From Bacteroidota bacterium (GTDB taxonomy: Bacteria > Bacteroidota > Bacteroidia > Bacteroidales > F082): 64,000 bases of DNA. Every line of letters starts with the position of its first letter. Position 1 is the stretch's first letter. The position numbers were made by a program, and so were the translations under genes. Shown here piece by piece: positions 8,457-17,009 of the stretch. The notes beneath the pieces were generated by a model. That model searched no databases and was not told the origin of the DNA. It saw only the letters and a list, made by a program, of their open reading frames with translations. The stretch is taken from the NCBI GenBank assembly GCA_018816765.1, contig JAHIUX010000064.1:1-64000 (forward strand), written 5' to 3'.

Positions 8457-9732
8457 GTTGAGAAAAATACAATTGTTGTTGACATTGCTGACCGGCAGTA
8501 TCGCAGCCTTCGCACAAACAGGAATTGACTCACCTTATTCCCGCTTCGGGGTAGGGATGACGCAAAATAAAAACACCAATGCCCGTTTTCAGGCCATGGG
8601 TGGAGTTTCAAATGCCATGACAAGCATCAGGGTGGTGAATCCATCAAATCCGGCCACCTATACCAGCTTTGATTCGCTTTCATTCATCTTCAATGCCGGC
8701 TTCAACGGTTCATCGGTAACTTACCGCACCACAACACAGACAGAACAGGGCACCAATGCCACCCTGAGCTATGTGACTATGGGATTTCCGGTTACACGCT
8801 GGTGGCGATCGAGCCTGGGCTTGCTTCCATACAGCCAGGTTGGATACAACATCAAATTGTCGTTCTACGACGAGCAGATTGGCCGCTACAACAAGGTGTT
8901 CAAAGGCACCGGCGGGCTTAATGAAGTATACTGGGGCAACGGCTTTAAAATATCAGACCACTTTTCAGCAGGTGTTAATGCCAACTATATCTTTGGCCGC
9001 AACACCAACAGCATCTTGTTGTACTCCCCCGATTCGGCTTATTATGCCAACACCAAAACCGAAAGCAGGCTGCAGGCAAGCGACTTTATGCTGGACTACG
9101 GAATTTTGTTTAAACACGGATTGGGGAATAAGCTCGATTTAAACATCGGACTCACCTATAGCCAGAAAGTGAATCTGTCAGTGAAACGCGAATACCTCGT
9201 CAGATCAATGTTTGGCGGCGTTGATGACGGTGTGGAATACATTCTCGACACCATCGACTACAGGCCAAAAGAAAAAGGAACCATCATTTTGCCCGATGGA
9301 CTTGGCTTCGGCTTTTCGCTTGTGAAGCAAAACCGCTGGCTCGTTGGTATGGACTTAAATTGGAAAAACTGGGAAAAATATAAGGTTTTTGGTTCAAACG
9401 ATTCGCTCAACAACAGCTGGAATGTTGCCCTTGGCGGTCAGTTTACACCCAACAACACTTCGATATCAGGATATTGGAAAAGAGTAAGTTACCGTATGGG
9501 AACCAGGTATGAACACACCTATATTCAGTTGCTTGGCGAACCCATCAATGAATTTGGCATCAGTTTTGGTGTAGGCTTACCATTGCCACGTACAAACACG
9601 ACAATTGATGTTAGTGCAGAAATTGGGCGTCGCGGCACGACAAACAAGAACCTGATTCAGGAAACCTTTGTGAACTTTACACTTGGCGCGTCCATTTATG
9701 AACGATGGTTCGAAAAAAGAAGATACAATTAA
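8443..9732 (+). CDS. outer-membrane beta-barrel protein (coaX-linked)
   Basis: The 429-residue protein has an N-terminal signal peptide ending near A-F-A-Q and a body of alternating polar and aromatic beta-strand sequence ending in an aromatic-rich C-terminus, consistent with a porin-like or FadL-like outer-membrane barrel. The start codon lies inside the end of coaX, so translation is probably coupled. Genes at this place (coaX, OMP, TPR protein, lptC) are a recurring Bacteroidota arrangement, which suggests a role in envelope biogenesis, but no specific function is known to me. Confidence 0.7.
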   Translation: MNFNRLRKIQLLLTLLTGSIAAFAQTGIDSPYSRFGVGMTQNKNTNARFQAMGGVSNAMTSIRVVNPSNPATYTSFDSLSFIFNAGFNGSSVTYRTTTQTEQGTNATLSYVTMGFPVTRWWRSSLGLLPYSQVGYNIKLSFYDEQIGRYNKVFKGTGGLNEVYWGNGFKISDHFSAGVNANYIFGRNTNSILLYSPDSAYYANTKTESRLQASDFMLDYGILFKHGLGNKLDLNIGLTYSQKVNLSVKREYLVRSMFGGVDDGVEYILDTIDYRPKEKGTIILPDGLGFGFSLVKQNRWLVGMDLNWKNWEKYKVFGSNDSLNNSWNVALGGQFTPNNTSISGYWKRVSYRMGTRYEHTYIQLLGEPINEFGISFGVGLPLPRTNTTIDVSAEIGRRGTTNKNLIQETFVNFTLGASIYERWFEKRRYN

Positions 9733-9755
9733 TTGGTAATCAAAATAATCCATAA

Positions 9756-11177
9756 ATGATTATGACAACTGGCATCAAACTTAAATTACTGCTATCAGGC
9801 ATTCTTTTTACAACAGTGATTCAGCTTGCAGCTATGGTACCCGATGGACTTCCCAATCGGAAAATGCAGGATAACCCGCGCAAATACGGTGAAGACAGCG
9901 TAACCTGTGTGGTCAATATTTCACTTTACCGGGAATTTTTTAAACAATGGAGGGCTTCTGATTACACCAACACAACTACGTTTAACGAAATTGTAAAACC
10001 CTGGAGATGGGTGTTCAAAAACTGCCCGATGGGAAGTGAAAACACCTATGTGGATGGTGTGAAAATTTTGCAGTACCGCATTGAGAACGAAAAAAATGAA
10101 GCCACCAAACAGAAACTCATCGACACCCTGATGATGGTTTACGACCAGCGTATTGAATATTTCCCGAACCATTATAAAACCGGAAATTCACAGGTTGGTT
10201 ATGTGCTGGGGCGCAAAGGGGTTGACCTGTATACCTACGACCAGGAACGCTTTGAGGAAACCTACAATATCCTCAAGAAATCCATCGATATGGAAGGCAA
10301 CAACTCTGACGGCACTGTGCTGATCTATTATTTCCGCTCGGTGATCAAACTGGCCCGCAAAGGCGTTGTCGACAGCACCATGATCGTTGATGTGTATGAC
10401 CAGGTGATCGACATCCTCGATGACAATATCGCTGCGCTTACACAGCAGGGCGATACCAAATGGGTCGAAAATTACAAGAATTTCAAGGGAAATATTGAAG
10501 CCACCTTTGAACCATTTGCTACATGCGAAGACCTTGTCCGTATTTTTTCGAGCAAACTTAAAAAGACCCCTGATGACATTGACCTGTTAACTAAGGTAAC
10601 GAATATGCTCGATAAGAGCAATTGCCAGGAAGATCCCCTTTACCTCTCGGCAAGTAAAAATCTATACAAGCTGCAGCCCAATCCTGAGTCAGCATACCTG
10701 ATCGGACGCCTGTTGCTGAAAGAAGAAAAATATGCCGACGCATTGCCTTATTTCGAAGAAGCCGTAAAAATGCCTGTTTCCGATAAGCTGGCCATTGCTT
10801 ACAAACTGCTGGCAAGCGATTTGAGCGCCCTGAAAAATTATCCGCGCGCGCGCCAGATGGCATTAAAAGCCCTCGAAATTAATCCCAACGATGGCAATGC
10901 ATACCTGATTATTGGTGATTTGTACGCCAGCAGTGCCAAGGATTGTGGCACCGACGACTTCACCAGCAAGGTGGCCTACTGGGCAGCTGTTGACAAATAC
11001 ATCAGGGCACGCAATGTAGACCCGACCGTTGAAGAAGCTGCCAACAAGCGCATCTCGACCTATTCGGCCTATTTCCCGACAACTGAAACATTCTTCTTCC
11101 ACGATTACAAAGAAGGCGACACCTACACTGTTGGCTGCTGGATTAATGAAACAACCACCATCAGGGCGCCGAAATAA
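9756..11177 (+). CDS. secreted TPR-repeat protein
   Basis: The 473-residue protein has a hydrophobic N-terminal export segment and, in its second half, helix pairs of TPR type (for example around residues 300-400: repeated A-x-x-x-L-x-P blocks). It is likely periplasmic or outer-membrane associated and may act as a scaffold. It sits 23 bases after the outer-membrane barrel gene and 10 bases before lptC in the same operon. Two Met codons (9756, 9762) are possible starts. The exact role is unknown. Confidence 0.75.
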   Translation: MIMTTGIKLKLLLSGILFTTVIQLAAMVPDGLPNRKMQDNPRKYGEDSVTCVVNISLYREFFKQWRASDYTNTTTFNEIVKPWRWVFKNCPMGSENTYVDGVKILQYRIENEKNEATKQKLIDTLMMVYDQRIEYFPNHYKTGNSQVGYVLGRKGVDLYTYDQERFEETYNILKKSIDMEGNNSDGTVLIYYFRSVIKLARKGVVDSTMIVDVYDQVIDILDDNIAALTQQGDTKWVENYKNFKGNIEATFEPFATCEDLVRIFSSKLKKTPDDIDLLTKVTNMLDKSNCQEDPLYLSASKNLYKLQPNPESAYLIGRLLLKEEKYADALPYFEEAVKMPVSDKLAIAYKLLASDLSALKNYPRARQMALKALEINPNDGNAYLIIGDLYASSAKDCGTDDFTSKVAYWAAVDKYIRARNVDPTVEEAANKRISTYSAYFPTTETFFFHDYKEGDTYTVGCWINETTTIRAPK

Positions 11178-11187
11178 TGAGGAGTCA

Positions 11188-11763
11188 TTGAATATCAACA
11201 CCCTGTTAAAGATATCGGTTAGAAGCATCATGGCATTATTGCCTGCCATGGTGCTTTTTTCTTGTGAAAATCCCATTGCCACGGTGCGCGAATTTTCGCG
11301 CGAAGACACCCTGGCCGATGTCACAGCACGTGATATGGTTTACACAAGAAGCGATTCGGGCATCATCCAGATGACCCTGAGTGCGCCAAAGATGAACCGC
11401 TACACCCTGACTGACGCGGCTATTGAATTTCCGGAAGGATTTGAAGCGTTTTTTTACGATTCGCTGCATGTGGTCACCTCAAGCATCAAGGCAAATTATG
11501 GCATCAGCTATGAGAAAACAAAGTTGCTGATGGCAAAAAACACGGTGGAGGTCGAAAATTTCCAGACCCTCGAAAAACTTAATTCTGAAACCCTCTTCTG
11601 GGATCAGATGAAACATATCATTTACACGCGTGCTCCGGTGAAAATAACCTCGCCGGATAAGGTCATTTTTGGCGACAGCCTGGTTGCCTCCGAAGGATTC
11701 GACCGCAGGGTGATATATAATGTGCGCGCAACCATCGAAGTTGATGAAGAAGAAGCGCCTTGA
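11188..11763 (+). CDS. lptC: LPS export protein LptC-like lipoprotein
   Basis: A 191-residue protein starting at TTG 11188, chosen because GAGG/GGAG sits just upstream and because further upstream codons overlap the TPR gene. The N-terminus has a lipoprotein signal with lipobox L-F-S-C. The rest has the LptC/LptA-type beta-jellyroll pattern. LptC bridges lipopolysaccharide from the inner-membrane LptBFG pump to LptA. Being a lipoprotein, rather than a transmembrane-anchored protein as in E. coli, is common in Bacteroidota. The other lpt genes are not in the window. Confidence 0.82.
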   Translation: MNINTLLKISVRSIMALLPAMVLFSCENPIATVREFSREDTLADVTARDMVYTRSDSGIIQMTLSAPKMNRYTLTDAAIEFPEGFEAFFYDSLHVVTSSIKANYGISYEKTKLLMAKNTVEVENFQTLEKLNSETLFWDQMKHIIYTRAPVKITSPDKVIFGDSLVASEGFDRRVIYNVRATIEVDEEEAP

Positions 11764-11818
11764 TTTTTCGTTAAAGACCATGATCACAGCCCGCTCAGCA
11801 GCGATGGAAACCCAGCCA

Positions 11819-11849
11819 TTTGCCGTTGAGGAAATTGCATGTATCTTTG
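11819..11849 (+). promoter_or_regulatory. full Bacteroidota promoter for the CorC-like gene
   Basis: A -33 TTTG (11819-11822) and a -7 TATCTTTG (11842-11849) are separated by 19 bases, the preferred spacing. The expected start site lies about 20 bases before the TTG start at 11876. Confidence 0.65.
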
Positions 11850-11875
11850 CAGCACCAAATACCAGGCTTTAACCC

Positions 11876-13141
11876 TTGAGCAACCTTTACACCATCATCG
11901 TATCGCTTATCCTGTCGGGGTTTTTCTCGGGCATGGAAATCGCCTTTGTTACCTCAAACCGACTGCGCATAGAGCTCGACCTGAAAAAGAACAGGTTTTC
12001 GGCAAGGTTGCTGAATACCTTCTACCAGCAGCCATCGCGCTTCATCAGCGCCCTGCTGCTCGGAAACAACATTGCGCTGGTCATCTACGGTATCGCCATG
12101 GCCAATGCGCTTGAACCTTTGCTGGTTTCAATTCTTCCGGCGGCCATTGCGTCTGATTTTTATATCCTGATCATTCAAACGCTGTTGTCAACGCTCATCA
12201 TCCTCATAGTAGCCGAGTTCCTGCCAAAGATATTTTTCCGCATCAACCCCAATGCCATGCTGAATATGCTGGCGCTGCCAGCCTGGTTTTTCTACTACCT
12301 GCTGTATCCGGTGATATTGTTTTATATGGGCATCAGCGAGGTGATCCTCAAGCGGATTCTCCGCCTGAAGCTCGAACAGACCGACTACAAATTCAGCTCC
12401 ATCGACCTGAACGAATACATACAGGAATACACCACCGACGAGGACAAGAGCGATGAGATGAACACAGAAATTCAGTTGTTTCAAAACGCCATCGACTTCA
12501 GGCATGTACGGCTGCGCGACTGCATGGTTCCCCGCACCGAAATCGAAGCCCTGAAAATCGGTGCCAGCCTCGATGAACTGCTCCAGAAGTTTGCTGATAC
12601 CAAACATTCGAAAATCCTGATTTACCAGGACAGTATCGACAACATCATCGGTTATGTGCATTCGTTCGATCTGTTTAAAAAGCCGGCCTCCATCGACGAG
12701 GTGATCCGCACGGTGAACGTTTATCCCGAAACCTATCCGGCAAACACCCTTTTGTCGAAATTCATTCAAACACGTCAGGGTGTGGCTGTGGTGGTTGATG
12801 AGTTTGGCGGCACCGCCGGAATCGTCTCCATGGAAGACATCATTGAAGAGATCTTTGGTGAGATCGACGACGAGTTTGATGAGGAAATCACCATCGAAAA
12901 GAAAATCAATGAATTCACCTACCAGTTTTCGACCCGCCTTGAAATCGACTACCTCAATGAAGCCTATAGGCTGAACATCCCTGAGTCGGATGACTACGAA
13001 ACGCTTGCCGGTTTTATCCTGCATTACCATGAGAGCATACCCGAACTCCACGAAGAAATCAACATCCCACCTTTCACCATAAAGGTGTTAAAGGCCATCG
13101 AAAACCGGCTCGATGAAGTGGAAATTACCATCGATCACTGA
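11876..13141 (+). CDS. CorC/HlyC-family (CNNM) membrane protein
   Basis: The 421-residue inner-membrane protein starts at TTG 11876. It has an N-terminal DUF21/CNNM domain (about 1-190, with G-F-F-S-G-M-E-I-A-F near the start), a CBS-domain pair (about 200-330) and a C-terminal CorC_HlyC domain (to 421). The family is linked to magnesium or cobalt efflux; the old name hemolysin is misleading. In gliding bacteria a relative is GldE, but nothing here decides between the two. It has its own promoter within the coaX cluster. Confidence 0.85.
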   Translation: MSNLYTIIVSLILSGFFSGMEIAFVTSNRLRIELDLKKNRFSARLLNTFYQQPSRFISALLLGNNIALVIYGIAMANALEPLLVSILPAAIASDFYILIIQTLLSTLIILIVAEFLPKIFFRINPNAMLNMLALPAWFFYYLLYPVILFYMGISEVILKRILRLKLEQTDYKFSSIDLNEYIQEYTTDEDKSDEMNTEIQLFQNAIDFRHVRLRDCMVPRTEIEALKIGASLDELLQKFADTKHSKILIYQDSIDNIIGYVHSFDLFKKPASIDEVIRTVNVYPETYPANTLLSKFIQTRQGVAVVVDEFGGTAGIVSMEDIIEEIFGEIDDEFDEEITIEKKINEFTYQFSTRLEIDYLNEAYRLNIPESDDYETLAGFILHYHESIPELHEEINIPPFTIKVLKAIENRLDEVEITIDH

Positions 13142-13390
13142 CGGACATCCGCAAAACCACCGCTTATTTATTCAATTTAAACAAGTTATCCATTTTTATT
13201 AACCATTGTGCAGCGGATAATGATTTTTGTTAAGTGGTTTAATTTCTGTGAAGTATGAAATAATAATGCAGCCACAGCGCCGTTTTGCGGACGAAATGCG
13301 GGTAATGGTCAGCTTTTGAGTCAATTTATTTTTATACTTTAAGTTTCTATCGTACATTTGCACCCTGTTTTTAAAAACCTTAGATAAGTT
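13142..13390. other. intergenic region before the PpiD-like gene
   Basis: AT-rich spacer with no supportable gene. It carries TACATTTG at 13353-13360, a -7 element for the following isomerase gene. No clear terminator for the preceding gene was found. Confidence 0.5.
13353..13360 (+). promoter_or_regulatory. -7 promoter element for PpiD-like gene
   Basis: TACATTTG, 30 bases before the ATG, matches TAnnTTTG. No convincing -33 element was found. Confidence 0.5.
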
Positions 13391-15496
13391 ATGGCAGTTA
13401 TAGGAAAAATCAGAAAACACTCAGCACTGTTGGTTATCGTGATCGGCGTTGCACTTGCAGCATTTGTGCTGGGCGACTTTACCAAAAAATCGCGTCCTTC
13501 GAATTATGTCGGTAAGATTGCCGGAGAGGATATCACCATCACTGACTTCAACAGAAAGTATGAAGAAAACGTTGAAGCTTCGAAGCGTCAGGCTCAATCT
13601 GACCGCATTCCTCAGGAAGAACTTTACCGCATTCGTGAAAATACCTGGAATCAACTGGTACAGGAAGTGGTCATGGGAAAAGAATATGACAAGCTGGGCA
13701 TCGTGGTTACCCCCGAAGAACTGTTTGACCAGATTCAGGGTCCTAAACCCCATTTTGCCGTTATCCAGAATTTTGTAAATCCTGAAACAGGTCAGTATGA
13801 CCGTGATATGGTTATCAGGTATTTGCAGAACCTCGACAATATGCCTCAGGAGAACAAAGACCAATGGCTTACTTTCGAACGCTATGTGAAAGAAGACCGC
13901 CTGAAAACAAAATACAGCAACCTGGTCACAAAGAGCTATTATATTCCAATGGCTTTCGCCAAGAAAACATACGAGGAAAAGAACGACAAAGCTTCTGCCC
14001 AACTCGTTGGTGTTCGCTACAGCTCAGTGCCTGATTCGTTGATGAAACTCACCGATAAGGACTACGACAGGTATTTTGAAGACAATAAGATCATCTATGA
14101 TCAGCCTGAAAGCCGTGACATTGAATACATTGTATTCGACATTGTGCCTTCGGAAAAAGATATGCAGTCGGCTGAAGCCTATGTGAAAACACTGGTGGAT
14201 GAATTCAAACTGACCGAGAATGTTGTCGGATTTGTGAACGCCAACTCCGACACCAAGTATGACAGCACCTGGTTCAGCAAAAGCGATGTACCTGTTGCCC
14301 TCGAATCAGTGATGTTCGACGCTGAAAAAGGAACCGTTTATGGTCCATATTTTGAAAACGGTGCTTATCACCTTGCCCGCCTGGTAGACATTACCATGAG
14401 GCCCGACTCGATGAAAGCCAGTCATGTGCTGATTTCTTACAAAGGCGCAGCACGCAGCCAGGAGTCGCGTACAAAGGAAGAAGCAGCCAAATTGGCCGAC
14501 AGCCTGTTTACAATCATCAAAAAGAACCCGTCACAAATGGGTGCTCTGGCAGCCGCTTTCTCAACTGATCCCAGTGCATCCAAAAATCAGGGCGACCTGG
14601 GTTGGTTCAAGGATGGACAAATGGTTGGTCCTTTTAACAATTTCGTTTATGAAAACAAAATTGGCACCATCGGATTCGTTGAAACAATGTTTGGCTATCA
14701 TGTGGTGGAAGTAACCGGCAAGAAAGAGCCTGCCAAAAAAATCAGGATTGCCCAGATTACCCATACAGTAACCGCTTCAACACAAACTTTCCAGGAAACA
14801 TTTGCTAAAGCAAGTAAGTTTGCTACCGAGAACAAAACCCACGACAGGTTTATTGCTTCCATCGAAAGCCAGGGACTAAACAAAAAAATTGCCAATTCGC
14901 TCAGGCCAAACACCTTCAGTGTTGCCGGTATCGAAAATCCACGGCAGATCGTGCGCTGGGCTTTCGACGAAAACACCAAGGTAAATGATGTTTCAACCAT
15001 CTTCGATCTCGACAATATGTATGTCATTGCTTCACTGACACGCATCATCGAAAAGGGCATCCCCGAGATTGGTTTGGTAAAAGAGATTATTCACCCTCAG
15101 GTAGTTAATATGAAAAAGGGCGAATACCTGACCGAAAAAATGAAAGCCTATGCCAATGACCTGAATCAACTGGCTACTGCTTTTGGTGTTGAAGTATCCG
15201 ATGTTCCTTCAATTACCTTCGACACACGCTCTTTGCCGGGCTTCGGCCAGGAACAGAAAGCCATTGGCGAATTGTTTGCACTCAGGCCTGCCGGCATGAC
15301 CAAACCTATTGCCGGTAACACCTCAGCCTTTGTTATTAAAATGAATGAGCTGACCAAAGCTGGTGAACGTGGCAACTACGATCCGATCCGCAATGAGCTG
15401 AAAGCAACCTTCGAGCAGCAGGTGCGCAACAACTCACCGTTTAAGGCCATCGAAAAAGTAAGCGACATCGAAGACAACCGCATTATCTACTTCTAA
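13391..15496 (+). CDS. PpiD/SurA-like peptidylprolyl isomerase
   Basis: A 701-residue periplasmic folding factor anchored by one N-terminal transmembrane helix (about residues 13-30). An N-terminal SurA/PpiD-type chaperone region is followed by a parvulin (rotamase) domain at about 340-450, recognisable from K-A-S-H-V-L-I near its start and G-D-L-G-W-F in the middle. PpiD-type proteins help fold outer-membrane and exported proteins emerging from Sec. This fits its place next to envelope genes. It is followed by a strong terminator. Confidence 0.9.
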   Translation: MAVIGKIRKHSALLVIVIGVALAAFVLGDFTKKSRPSNYVGKIAGEDITITDFNRKYEENVEASKRQAQSDRIPQEELYRIRENTWNQLVQEVVMGKEYDKLGIVVTPEELFDQIQGPKPHFAVIQNFVNPETGQYDRDMVIRYLQNLDNMPQENKDQWLTFERYVKEDRLKTKYSNLVTKSYYIPMAFAKKTYEEKNDKASAQLVGVRYSSVPDSLMKLTDKDYDRYFEDNKIIYDQPESRDIEYIVFDIVPSEKDMQSAEAYVKTLVDEFKLTENVVGFVNANSDTKYDSTWFSKSDVPVALESVMFDAEKGTVYGPYFENGAYHLARLVDITMRPDSMKASHVLISYKGAARSQESRTKEEAAKLADSLFTIIKKNPSQMGALAAAFSTDPSASKNQGDLGWFKDGQMVGPFNNFVYENKIGTIGFVETMFGYHVVEVTGKKEPAKKIRIAQITHTVTASTQTFQETFAKASKFATENKTHDRFIASIESQGLNKKIANSLRPNTFSVAGIENPRQIVRWAFDENTKVNDVSTIFDLDNMYVIASLTRIIEKGIPEIGLVKEIIHPQVVNMKKGEYLTEKMKAYANDLNQLATAFGVEVSDVPSITFDTRSLPGFGQEQKAIGELFALRPAGMTKPIAGNTSAFVIKMNELTKAGERGNYDPIRNELKATFEQQVRNNSPFKAIEKVSDIEDNRIIYF

Positions 15497-15522
15497 ACAG
15501 TAGGTACAATAATTTTAATAGA

Positions 15523-15555
15523 GGCCGTCTCCGCACTTCAGGAGACGGCCTTTTT
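15523..15555 (+). terminator. intrinsic terminator of the PpiD-like gene
   Basis: A perfect 10-bp stem (GGCCGTCTCC/GGAGACGGCC) with an 8-base loop is followed by TTTTT. Confidence 0.92.
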
Positions 15556-15589
15556 GTTTGCCAGACTTGGTCAGGTGCCTGGTGGTTTG

Positions 15590-15716
15590 TTTAACCTGAA
15601 CTAATCAGCAGAAGGATTGAAAAGCCGAACCGGCCTTTTTTTGGATTAATCCCGACTTAAGGTTAGTTTGAAGCTGCCCTGCGAACCGAATTAGATAATA
15701 TACGTCGATTGCTATT
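15590..15716. repeat. diverged interspersed repeat, copy A
   Basis: About 125 bp matching copy B at 61539-61670 in the same orientation. Shared blocks include TGAAAAGCCGAAC, TTTGGAT, CGACTTA and CTGCCCTG followed by CGAAC. It has no ORF and lies between a terminator and the 3' end of rodA. Confidence 0.65.
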
Positions 15717-15745
15717 TCAATCTGTAATAAAGACCAGGCTAACAG

Positions 15746-17005
15746 TTATAGTACATTCAGTCTGTTGGCATCCATGCGGATAAACACAAACAGCATGAGT
15801 GTAAAGGCCCAAAGGCTTGAACCGCCATAACTGAAATACGGCAGCGGGATGCCAATAACGGGAGCAAGTCCAATGGTCATGCCCACATTCACGGCAAAAT
15901 GGAAAAACATCACTGAAGCTACGCCATAACCAAAGATGCGCGAAAAAGATGAGCGTTGCCGCTCGGCTACGATGATGATGCGGTAAAATAAAAACAGGTA
16001 AAGGCCCACAACCACCAGTGATCCCAGAAATCCCCATTCCTCGCCAACAGTGCAAAAAATAAAATCGGTACTTTGTTCAGGAACAAAATTGTACTTCGTC
16101 TGGGTCCCGTTGAGATAGCCCTTTCCAATGAATCCGCCAGAACCAATGGCAATTTTCGATTGATTTACATTATAGCCGGCACCCATCAGGTCAACATCCT
16201 TGCCAAGCAATACATTGATCCGGCTCTTTTGATGCGGTTCGAGCACTTCATGGAACACATAATCAACGCTGAACACAAACATGCCTGCAATCAGCAGTGC
16301 TCCGAATAAGGTAAGGATGTTTGGCAGGTTTCGCCTGATAAGTAGCAAGCTTAGCAGAAAAACAACACCAAGGCCGATGAGTACGACAGTCTGACTGGTA
16401 AACAATGTGGCTAAAAACAGCACAACCAGGATCAGTCCGAACACCATGATTCTTCCCGAAAGGCCTTCGCGATACAGCACAAAATAAAACACCAGGAAAA
16501 CCAGGGAAGAACCGGTATCGTTCTGCATCAGAATCAGCAAAGCAGGCAGCCCGATGATGACTGCAGCAATCAGCTGATGTCGTTTTTTACTGATGTCTAC
16601 GTTTCGGTTATGGAGATAAGCCGCCAGGGCCAGGGCCACACCAAACTTGGCAAACTCTGCCGGTTGCAAGGCAAATCCGCCAATCTGGAACCATGATTTT
16701 GAGCCAGCAATGGTAACGCCGAACACCAGTACAAACAGCAGAACCGTTATTATCAGGCCATAGATGGGATAGGAAAAGGCGACAAAGAACTTAGCATCGG
16801 TGAGCAACACCATCATCGCCAGCACGATGGCCAGCACAATCCAGAGCATTTGTTTTCCATAACGTTGCGATATGTCGAAAATGCTGCTGTAAGATTCATC
16901 GTAAACGGCTGAATAGATATTGAACCAGCCCATCAGCACCAGGGCCAGGTAAATCAGCACCAGGGGCCAATCGAGGTTCGCTATGATCCTTGTATCGTTT
17001 CTCAT
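15746..17005 (-). CDS. rodA: rod-shape SEDS glycosyltransferase RodA
   Basis: RodA polymerises lipid II into glycan strands for cell elongation, paired with PBP2. The 419-residue protein has about ten transmembrane helices and SEDS family signatures, including L-Q-P-A-E-F-A-K in the middle and an extracytoplasmic G-x-G-x-x-x-G-K-G block. Its start is 4 bases after the stop of mrdA, so they form one operon in the usual order. mreBCD are not in the window. Confidence 0.93.
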   Translation of the reverse strand: MRNDTRIIANLDWPLVLIYLALVLMGWFNIYSAVYDESYSSIFDISQRYGKQMLWIVLAIVLAMMVLLTDAKFFVAFSYPIYGLIITVLLFVLVFGVTIAGSKSWFQIGGFALQPAEFAKFGVALALAAYLHNRNVDISKKRHQLIAAVIIGLPALLILMQNDTGSSLVFLVFYFVLYREGLSGRIMVFGLILVVLFLATLFTSQTVVLIGLGVVFLLSLLLIRRNLPNILTLFGALLIAGMFVFSVDYVFHEVLEPHQKSRINVLLGKDVDLMGAGYNVNQSKIAIGSGGFIGKGYLNGTQTKYNFVPEQSTDFIFCTVGEEWGFLGSLVVVGLYLFLFYRIIIVAERQRSSFSRIFGYGVASVMFFHFAVNVGMTIGLAPVIGIPLPYFSYGGSSLWAFTLMLFVFIRMDANRLNVL

Positions 17006-17009
17006 TGTG

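Noticed and set aside
12188-13051. 287-codon open frame on the minus strand inside the CorC-like gene
   Set aside because: It is antisense to a well-supported gene with CBS domains, has no promoter element and looks like a codon-bias shadow.
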